A DNA stretch of 64,000 nucleotides from Candidatus Kapaibacterium sp. (GTDB taxonomy: Bacteria; Bacteroidota; Ignavibacteria; Kapaibacteriales; NICIL-2). Below, piece after piece: positions 12,128 to 21,300 of this stretch. Numbering within the stretch: the stretch's first letter is position 1; every line of letters starts with the position of its first letter. The position numbers and the translations under genes were made by a program. The stretch spans positions 2,070,501 through 2,134,500 of the forward strand of contig BPHJ01000001.1 in assembly GCA_026003475.1 (NCBI GenBank), given 5' to 3'. Under the pieces are notes generated by a model that was not told the origin of the DNA, made no database searches, and worked only from the letters and a program-made list of their open reading frames with translations.

Positions 12128-13315
12128 CTATCGGACAAGTATGGTTCGCACTACGTTGCCATTTCGTAAGTAGAGTGCAACAGCACTCCAGCGGCTACTT
12201 GCACTTGCCACGATCGGATCGGTGGGTGCGACAATGCGTTCAATCTGTCGTCCCATCAGATCCCACTGAACAAGTGCAACAACCTGTTCTGTCGGACCAC
12301 ACAGTTTCCACACCTGCGACGCTGCATCATAGTGCCAGGTAAAGACCGGGGCACCGCTCTCGGCGATCGTCGAAAGCGACTCGTATCGAACAAGGAGACT
12401 ATCGCCTTCCACCACTGCTATACACGTACACGATGCTGGCTCAATCCGGACGATAGCACGCGACATTCCCGAATCGCTGCCTACCCAACGAACAGTGGCT
12501 TCCAGGGAAACCGTTCGGGGAGCAACCGGTGATGGGCTTTCGATCTGTACGGTTATGGTCCTCGGTGATTGCTCAATCACCACTGATTGCAACGAATCAA
12601 CTTCGGCCAACCGTACTTGGCGAACTTCCATCAGACTATCGGTTGCCACCGTTACTCGCCATTGCCGAAAGCTGGCGCCCTCGGGGATGCGAATGTGCAC
12701 CGGAAGGATTGCATCCCTATCCTGCTGCAGTCGGATGCTATCGAATGGAAACTGTGCTGTCAAAGAGCGATTCGCTGGTGGCTGCTCGACCGCGGTCACA
12801 ATTGCGGATCGAAGCGCGCCGTAGAGAATTTTTGCTTCTTGGTTTTTTTCCGGTTCGTATGCGAAACGCACGCTGCTTGTGTCGGGGCATTCGCTGCGGT
12901 AGCGGAACAGCAAGCCGCAGAGCGGACCCTGGCCACGGAATGGTCGCGTAACGTTGAACGCATAGACCCGGAGTGTTATGGAGTCAATCCTGCCGCTGCC
13001 GCTGTAATCGGCATCTTCTGCAAGCGTGCCAATAAAGAGCGGAGAAACAAACTCCAGCACGCTGGGATTGTACTCAATTGCGAACTCAAAGAGCAAGAGA
13101 CTGTCGCTTGTGTAGAGCGGCGAATCAAGCGATACCGTTACAACGACCTCTCGATCACCGCAAATATTTGGGTTTCCGAGTGCAGTCAGTTGAACATCAA
13201 CCACTCGCTGTGCGTGCAACTGCACTGTCACCGCGGCAACGAACGTAACGGCGAGCCATGCAGTCGCCCAGCAACGTCGCTGCCTACCGCTCCACGACCA
13301 CTTTTGCAACCACAT
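12128..13315 (-). CDS. Exported protein 'D', cohesin-like domain (left copy)
   Basis: 395 residues from ATG 13315 (MWLQKWSW). This start overlaps the end of gene C by 32 nt, exactly the overlap found in the right arm, which decides it over ATG 13390. A signal segment (ATAWLAVTFVAAVTVQLHAQ) is followed by a cohesin-like beta-sandwich at ~35-165 (REVVVTVSLDSPLYTSDS, FEFAIEYNPSVLEFVSPL, GPLCGLLFRY). A second beta region and a short C-terminal end (WSAVALYLRNGNVVRTILVR) resemble a shortened type-A sorting domain. The cohesin assignment rests on the pattern of strands around the FxxxYNPSVLEF motif. Confidence 0.75.
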   Translation of the reverse strand: MWLQKWSWSGRQRRCWATAWLAVTFVAAVTVQLHAQRVVDVQLTALGNPNICGDREVVVTVSLDSPLYTSDSLLLFEFAIEYNPSVLEFVSPLFIGTLAEDADYSGSGRIDSITLRVYAFNVTRPFRGQGPLCGLLFRYRSECPDTSSVRFAYEPEKNQEAKILYGALRSAIVTAVEQPPANRSLTAQFPFDSIRLQQDRDAILPVHIRIPEGASFRQWRVTVATDSLMEVRQVRLAEVDSLQSVVIEQSPRTITVQIESPSPVAPRTVSLEATVRWVGSDSGMSRAIVRIEPASCTCIAVVEGDSLLVRYESLSTIAESGAPVFTWHYDAASQVWKLCGPTEQVVALVQWDLMGRQIERIVAPTDPIVASASSRWSAVALYLRNGNVVRTILVR

Positions 13316-15182
13316 ATCCGATGCCGCTACCTTCAAGGCGGCAGAAGTACGTGCCCGATGGCAAGGACACACCCCGCTCATCGGTGCCATTCCAACTAAG
13401 CGGCAGCGTTCCTTTCTCCATCATGCCCTGTGCAAGCGTCGCAACACGCATTCCTTGTGCGTTGTAGATGCTGACGCTATACACGCCACGCTCGGGAACT
13501 GTCACAGCGATCACTGTGCTCGCACTGAAGGGGTTCGGCGTTGCGGTGATGAGTACGTCCTTTGGCTCATACGTTGCGATGTGAACAAGTTTATCGCCCT
13601 GACGCTCTCCATTGAACTCGATGTCGTGCAGGCGGAGCGATTCAACGGTGTTGGGAATTGTGATCCACGCTACTGGTTCATTGGCACTGGCATTGACCGA
13701 TCCTGCAATCGCAACCCGGCTGCCATGCGCAAGTGCGAGCGTATTCTCCTGAACCGCAAGTTCAACGCGTTCGATCGGTACGCCGGCATCGAAGGCGATG
13801 CTGAGCGGACCAGGGTTGTCGCCATCAAGGTAGATTGGCACCCGCAGTGCGTTACCAATCGCTACTGCCTCGCTGGTCCGCAGATCGAAGGTGCGCGCAC
13901 GTTCATAGGCGAGCTTTCCTGCCGGCACCACCGAATCAATCAACCACGGTAGCTCCGGCACACGCCCACCGAGATAGTGCATAATCAGCGCTGCATCGTA
14001 GGCATTGACATAGAAGTAGAGCGACCGAATATCGAGGGAGTTGTCATTGGGAAGATCGTCGGTGTAAACCAACGAGCGCGTCCGAATTTCACGGCGATAG
14101 CGCGGGGTATCTGCGGTGTTGTTGTAGTTGCGGGTGGAGTAGTAGTACCGACCGTTGTGGTCAACATCCCCTTTGAATGCGGGACGACGGTAGAGACTAT
14201 CGAGCGGAATTCCCGTTGCCACTGCACGCAAGATCGTCAGCGCATCGTTTGCGGTCACAAAGATATTCTGCGGACGTCCTGCATGGCGTGCACCCGGCGC
14301 TTGTGAGAAATCAGCATCGCCATCACCCCAGACATCAAGCCGGATACGGGGAATCGCTTCGAACACGATTGTTGTGTCGGTTGCTCCAGAGGGCGGCCAG
14401 AGATTGGTCAACCGTGTCGAGGTACGCGCAATATCAACATTGCCACCAAACTCCAACCCATTGATCCAGTCGCCTTGGGGTGAACTACCTTTCAACCCAA
14501 CCGAGGCATTCCGCGTCACAACCGTTTGCTGAGTAGTATTGGGGTTGCCACCAATCGCCCCATACGCAAATTCGATGTCACCTTGGAAGTTTCCAACGAT
14601 TTGTGTCTGCCGGTAGAGGAACACCTGGAAGTTCCCCACCGATGATGGAACTGTTTCGTCGTTGATATTCAGATTCCGCCACTCAATACAGAATGCATCA
14701 CGCCCACCAACACTCACCTGCCGGGTCAGGACCTGCGACGTCATATACTGTGGTTGCGATGGCGGACCGACACGCATGTAGTGATCTCCCCAGAACGGAG
14801 CAACGACGTTGCGTGGGAACTGTTGTCCATCGAACAAGCGCGTTGCGATATGCATCCCCACCAATCCAAGCGGTACGCTCGGGTTGTCAATGAACATGAT
14901 AAAGCCATTGACATTGATCGCAATGTAGTTGTACAGCGTACCGTTGAACTCAAACGGGAAGGGAAGTTGGGCGACAACGAATCCATCGTCTGGATCAGGG
15001 TTAGGCGTCGTCACAAAGTCATTTGCTGTGTAAACAGTCGTCCCCGCACCTGTCGGAAGCATCGTATAGGGACGATTTCCTCGCTTCATCGGCGGCATGA
15101 ACTCGACGTAGACTTGCGCCACCAATGAGCCAGCAGACAGCGCTGCCATCACCAATCCAGCAAGAAGCATTTTTCCTTTCAT
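13284..15182 (-). CDS. T9SS-exported protein 'C' with interrupted dockerin-like repeats (left copy)
   Basis: 632 residues from ATG 15182 (MKGKMLLAGLVMAAL), with a signal peptide ending near LVAQ. The N-terminal half is a beta-rich domain with a nidogen/NHL-like feel (FPFEFNGTLYNYIAINVNGF). Around 325-440 two dockerin-like F-hand segments appear. The first has a DVWGDGDADF loop and a VTANDALTILRAVATG helix; the second has GDVDHNG and VNAYDAALIMHYLGG. In each, a 15-50 residue insertion separates loop and helix. The C-terminus is a type-A sorting domain (ATPNPFSASTVIAV, IYNAQGMRV, LPSGTYFCRL). The intact length (1899 nt) exposes the one-base loss in the right copy. Confidence 0.85.
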   Translation of the reverse strand: MKGKMLLAGLVMAALSAGSLVAQVYVEFMPPMKRGNRPYTMLPTGAGTTVYTANDFVTTPNPDPDDGFVVAQLPFPFEFNGTLYNYIAINVNGFIMFIDNPSVPLGLVGMHIATRLFDGQQFPRNVVAPFWGDHYMRVGPPSQPQYMTSQVLTRQVSVGGRDAFCIEWRNLNINDETVPSSVGNFQVFLYRQTQIVGNFQGDIEFAYGAIGGNPNTTQQTVVTRNASVGLKGSSPQGDWINGLEFGGNVDIARTSTRLTNLWPPSGATDTTIVFEAIPRIRLDVWGDGDADFSQAPGARHAGRPQNIFVTANDALTILRAVATGIPLDSLYRRPAFKGDVDHNGRYYYSTRNYNNTADTPRYRREIRTRSLVYTDDLPNDNSLDIRSLYFYVNAYDAALIMHYLGGRVPELPWLIDSVVPAGKLAYERARTFDLRTSEAVAIGNALRVPIYLDGDNPGPLSIAFDAGVPIERVELAVQENTLALAHGSRVAIAGSVNASANEPVAWITIPNTVESLRLHDIEFNGERQGDKLVHIATYEPKDVLITATPNPFSASTVIAVTVPERGVYSVSIYNAQGMRVATLAQGMMEKGTLPLSWNGTDERGVSLPSGTYFCRLEGSGIGYVVAKVVVER

Positions 15183-15242
15183 GACACAACCATCTGTTGT
15201 TTGAAAATCTCTCTGTGCATTTCTCGAGTTGGGCGTGTTCCG

Positions 15243-15287
15243 CGTCGGGAGGTACAGACCCATCTACTGGAGACGTACCTCCCGACG
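15243..15287 (-). promoter_or_regulatory. Conserved-position intergenic hairpin between genes B and C (left)
   Basis: CGTCGGGAGGTAC and GTACCTCCCGACG form a perfect 13-bp stem with a 19-nt loop in the 120-nt gap between B and C. There is no T-run. A differently sequenced hairpin sits at the same place in the right arm, suggesting mRNA processing, stabilisation or partial termination within the operon. Confidence 0.65.
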
Positions 15288-15302
15288 GAAATCACCGGTT
15301 AC

Positions 15303-18300
15303 TTATCGTACGACTGTGACGCGTTGGACACTCGTCGTTCCTGCCGCCGAGAGCTTGAGGACATAGCTGCCCGAGCTCAGCGTGCTGCTGTCCCACGTCA
15401 GTGAGTGCATACCTGGGCTGACTACACCATCGGCAAGAACAGCCACGACATGCCCAAGATTATCCACCACTTCGAGTCGAGCCACGGTTGCATGCGGTAC
15501 CGCGAAGCGGACTGTTGCAACACTGCCATCCACCGGGTTCGGCGAAACGGGATAGAGTGCAACCTGATCACCAGCAACGGGCTCTTCCTCAACCGGCGAA
15601 GCTTGATCCCAAAGAATCACGAACGTCTGATCAGCATCGCTCTTGATCGTGAGGGTGACCTCATCGCCATTGACGGTAACATCGTAGTTACCCGGCGACT
15701 CTGTGGTGAATACACCTGTTGCCATGTTGACACGGTAGAGGTTTCCACCGGTCCCATTCTGCAGGTAGTACGTGCCGCCGCATGGATTCTTCTGCGCATC
15801 GGTCCGTGAAGGAACTTGGGACTTATTCCACTTGATCTGGACCGGGAGGTAATTGGCCGTGTTATTGTTGACACCACCCGACTGGAATCGTCCTTTGTAG
15901 GCTTCGATTGCAGCACTACCCTGTGCACAGGTCGGGAAGATGTTCACCAATGTTCCATAGCGGTTCGGGATTGTCCAACGGGCGTCGAAGACGTCCACTG
16001 GTGGAATCGGCGCCAGTTCATACTCGCAGTAGTTCGAGTCGAGCTTACCGATACCTCCACGGGTTGCATTATCGCCGGTGGTTGCATTCGGCGCCGCACC
16101 CCAGGTGAGGGTCTCGAATGCACCTTGGGCATTGCTGATGGTCATATCCACTGTGAAGGTAGTCGGCTCAGAGACCGCGATCCGGTACCGCAGGGTATCC
16201 GGACGACCATTGTGCTTGTCGGTCACAACGAGAACGACTTCGATACTGGTCTGATACGGATTGACCACCAACGGGTTGGCGATAACTCGAACCGGAATTG
16301 GCTGATTATTGGCGCGGTAACCCGGAACTTGGCTCGGTTGCACGGTCACACCCGAGGGTTGGATCACACGGATCGTGAGCAATTCATCGCGGACGATGTC
16401 AATATCGCTGACGTACACCGTATCCTCGAACGACTTCCCACTCTCGACGCACCGAATGCGCGGTGCTCCCGTGATGTTCGGATCATGGTTACGAGCGATA
16501 ATCCGCAATGGCAATGTTTTCACGTGTGTGAGTCCACCTTCGTCGGTAACAAGCACTGTCACTTGCACCGTTGTATCGTCGAAGTTCGTATCCTTGACGC
16601 GCGGTGTGCCGTAGAGCAAGCCGCTGGCTTCGTTGATCTTGAGCCAATCTGGTGTGCTTGCGTTGGCAATATCCCAGACGCCCGCTTCGGGGAAGCAATT
16701 GTCCTTTGCGATTCCGCTCGACTTCCGCGGATCGTTCGCGTAGATCAGTTCGAAGCGGTGTGTTTGGCCAAAGTTCGGATCGTAGACCACGATGCGCTTA
16801 TTCAAATCGAGCAGTGCAACGTTATAGTCTTCGTCCTCGATTGCATCGGGCAGGGAGTTCGTCTTGATTGTCGGTGCAATGTTGACGATAATCCGCCGCG
16901 TCAGGTAGGACACTCCGCCGTGCCCGTCGTTGGCAGCGATCGTCAGAACGGTATCGGTGTTGTAGGCACTGTTGTACTGGGGATCCGGCTTGAGCAGGTT
17001 GAATGCGGTGGCCGCATCAATCCGCACATTGAGCTGCCCCTTCGTGGTAAAGTCCACTGCGAGCGGATCCGCTTGTGCATCATTATCGTACTTGCGGAAG
17101 TACTGGTTGCTCATCCAGACTGGACGAGTCTGGCTTAGCCAATCAAATGCCGTATCGCTTCCGCCTTGGTTCCGTGACCGGAAGGCATACGATGTCCGCC
17201 CATAGGGGAACGTCCATCCCAATGCTTCCGCCGCTGCATCTTCTTGCTCATCATCGGTTGTAAAGTCCACCTTGAAGCGCAAGGAATCCGTCAGGTTCGC
17301 ATAGAGCGTGTTCGGATCCGGGCCGGGGCACGCCGCTGCGATGTCGGTGAAGTTTGGCAGACTATCGGTCACGAAGATGCGGAATTGATAGACCGTGTCG
17401 GCATTCCAACCGTAGTTAACCGTGTCCTGCTGCAAGTACCGTGCATTGGTTACATCGTAGGCTTGATTAGCAAAGTAAGGCGGATAGAGGTAGATGTATC
17501 GCGCGATGATGCTATCTGGGTAACCAACCGCTTTGAGCGAATCAATTGTGCGGTAGTTCGGCGGATAATTCCATGCACGGACAGTCACGACCTCACCACC
17601 CGGTACGATGTAGGGGTTGCTTGGCCGACCTTTGAGGACAACATGGCCGTAGGCTTGCCAGTATCCATTGGGCTCATCTTGGCTGGCTGGAATCGTATCC
17701 GCTTGGAGCCAACGCGCAAGCCCGCTATTGGGATCAACCTGCCATTGATAGGTCAACTGGGTGAACTTATCCGGCTCAATGATGGAGCGCGGATCGAAGA
17801 ATTTATTCGTATCCTTTGCCGTAATCGCAAAGATGGTGTCACGGCAGGGAATCGTAAATGCTTGGTCACGCGAATAATCAACGTCTTCCGACACCCAAAT
17901 CCGATCCCAGAATTGCGGTGGCGTCAAGATCGGATTGCCCAGGTTATCGGTCACGATTTGGCAGTTGTTATCACGCAGTGGTGGACGATGGGTAAGCACT
18001 TTATGCCCGGTCCAAACCGGCGGTGGGGTGGACGTACCAACCCGGAAGATGAGCGCGCCATTGAAGGCGTCATTGTTTGAGCCAACTTCACGCCACAGCG
18101 CTGAGCGCGAGACAATCGCAATCTCGTCACCTGCTTTTGCTGGAATTGCCAGATAGCGCTCACCAGCAAAGTACGTTTCCAATCCCTGGTTCGAGGCGGG
18201 CAACGATGGACGGTTCGACAGACGGAAGCCGGCCCCACCAAGCTGATTGCCCTGTGCCGATGCCATGTACTTACGCCCTTGTAGCGCACCAGCATCTTCG

Positions 18301-21300
18301 TTGAATGCATTCCGCTTGATTGCAGCCAGAATCGAAGTTAAGTCACCACCAAAGTTTGCCAACCCTTCGGCATTACGCCGCGCGGCATAACCACCGAGCA
18401 CTTGTCCGCCGAAGCTTGAGTCTGGTACAATCTCTACCCGTGCACGGAAGACTTCGCTGCTGGCATCGACTTGCTTGAGATTGACGCGAATGTAGTCACC
18501 CGTGGTGGTGTTGATGACAAAGAACACCGTTTCGTTAATCGAGCGACTATCGAGGTTGCTAAATACCGGATCAGACGAGGAGTAATCCGCACGTGCTTCG
18601 AGGAAGAGCGGGTATCCAATTGGATGATCGCCCACGAATTCGGTTTGCAGCGCGGCAATGTTCGGATCGGCTTCAGCAACAAACGGATCACGCGTATAGC
18701 GCTTGACGAACTTGTTGTACGACGGACGAACTGGGTCATTGAACCGTTGGAGTCGGGTCGGAATACCAACCGCGAAATCTTCGATCGGCGCCATCCGACG
18801 TTTGGCATAATCTGCCGTCTTGATATCGACACCTTTATCGAAGATGTCATAGATCCGCCCCTGTTGGAGCAGCTTTTCCGGAATCGAGTTCGCTGCCGGT
18901 GTTGTGTAGTCAGCACCGTTGAGTGCTGGGATCGAAACGTAGGTATAGCGTCCGATGCTTTCGAACGGACCTTGGTCTTTCCCCGTCCCGTTCCGGATGT
19001 AGCGCAACTGCTGCGTGCCATCGCCGGCAACAAAGAACGTCTCCTGATTGACCGAATCAATCGGATCACCATTGACGTCGTACTTGTACACTCTCGTCGT
19101 CACATTTGCTTCAGTATGACCCCAGTAGTTCCCACGAAGGGTATCAACTCCGCCATAGCCAATACCGGTGATTCCAGCCAGCACTCCTTTGGTGTTCGGT
19201 GCATCCGGCAAGCGGATCAAAAAGCGAGCGGTATTGTCGTAGATCGAGTTTGCTGCAACGCTATAGGTGGTCGAAGGCACTGGACCGATCACTTCGCCAT
19301 AGATAATCGCACCAGCAAGATCACTCGATGCGGGGTTATACGTTTGGTTAGCAAGCACAACGTACGGACCGGTGATGACATTCTGTTCTTGACCAACCTG
19401 CGAGGTTGCAGTATTATTGGCAACAAAGCACCGAGCCATCACCAGCTTGAGGTCGTAGTTGTCCGAGTAGATGACCGCACCGCTATAAGCTTGCTGATTC
19501 TGGAAACGTACGCGGTTGAAGAAGACCGAGTCCACTCGTCCGGCGCGCGCAGGAACGATTTGATCGAGGATGTAGATAGCGCCACCGAGTCCAGTACCAT
19601 TTTCTTGCAGGACCGGACCACCAATTGCAGCATCGGGACCGCTGGTTGCGCCAGTACCTGGGTGAGTGATGGTGATATTGCCTTGTTGCGTCCAGCCGCT
19701 TCCCATACGATTGGGATTCGGGTTGGCGCGGTTATCCAAAAAGCGAGTCAACATCCGGACATGGGGCGGAATGGTCTCGTTTGGATCGAACGTAAACGGA
19801 GGATCGTAGGAGCTGAATCCTGTAATGAATGCAGGATTGGAACCATAGCTCACTTGATCGAGATCGGTCACAAACACACGCTGGAAGATACCGCCAACAG
19901 GGGTGCCGGCAGCCGATGGCTTGGGATTGACCAATGCGATCGCACCTCCGTTACCCCACTGCGCGATATTTCCGCGGAACTCACAGGCTTTTGTCGTTTG
20001 CAACTCACCGTTGAGAACGTAGATCGCGCCACCGCCACGGACATTAGCGCGGTTAGCACTATCAACACTTTCCCCGACGCGGTTGTTGTCGAAAATGCAG
20101 CGCACGTGACGAATGTAGTTATACTCCGGCTGCACCATCGTGCTGCGGAAGTGTGCCGCAACAGCGCCGCCGGAATAGCCGGCAGTATTGCCAGAGAACT
20201 CAATCATATGAGCGCTGGTATAGCCAATCAGCGTGCCACTGATGACGCCACCGGCTCCATAGACCAAGTAGTTGCGCCGAGTAAAGATTGCTCCGCCATC
20301 ATAGGTGGCAGTGTTATTCTGGAATTTGATGTTGTAGCCCAGGTTCCGCACTTGAATATTCTGTGCATCCGAACCGCCGATATGGGGCGAGGGCTGCGCA
20401 TCGTAGCTCACGTTTTCTGCAACGTAGATCGCACCACCCCGTGCCGACTGGTTGCTGGTCATGTACATCGGAACAGGGACTTGCGTACCACCACGCAACA
20501 CCAGCCGACCTGCGGTCGAAGACATGTAGACGGCACCACCCTGATTCACCGCAGCTGCGTTGTAGTCCGTAACAAACGGTGTCTCGGTCATATTCGAGCG
20601 ATAGCGACCCGTTGTCACCAGGCTGGTGTATCCGGTCACATACACCGCACCACCCCGTGCACCATTGGTGCCAGTGACTTGCTGATAGTTGGTTACCTTG
20701 TTACCGTCAAAAATCACGTAGTCGTAGCCTTGGAAATCATTGACGCCAAGCCCAACATGAATGCCCCAACGACCGGCCATATACACCGCCCCACCGAAGG
20801 CATCGTTTTTGTACGCCTTGTTGGGATTGGTTTCAATTGGTGCTGGCGCTTGCTCATCATCACGAACGATGATGAACGTACCATTTTGGGTCACCACTGT
20901 ATCAACCCGAACGCGCGCATTGATCACGCGGTTTTGTGCAAACGTCAACTGACGGATACGGCCAAGGTAAATAGCCAGACGTCCATCATCGAGCGACTGC
21001 CGGTAGGTGTCCTCCAGCTCATTGATCGTGCCATCGTAGAGGTTATCATGAGCACGTACATAGTTGGTGCTACTTGGCTGGTTATCCCGCCGCGGCGGAG
21101 GAAGCAGTGTCGAGGTATTGGCTGCATTTTGCTCGAAGAGGTACTGGTTGACGATATGGCTCGGGCGCGGCGGACTCATCGCAGCACCCACATCGGCAGG
21201 CAGGTACGACGCTGGCAACGCATTATACTGGGTTGCACCTGTTCCTGTCGAGATTGACGGATAGAACACGTTGTTCACATCAAACGGCGCTTGGAGGAAC

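Noticed and set aside
18471-21257. 928-aa ORF on the plus strand inside gene B
   Set aside because: It is antisense to the strongly supported B protein, is rich in Arg, Ile and Val with no domain pattern, and the equivalent strand of the right copy is broken into shorter ORFs. It is a shadow of codon bias.
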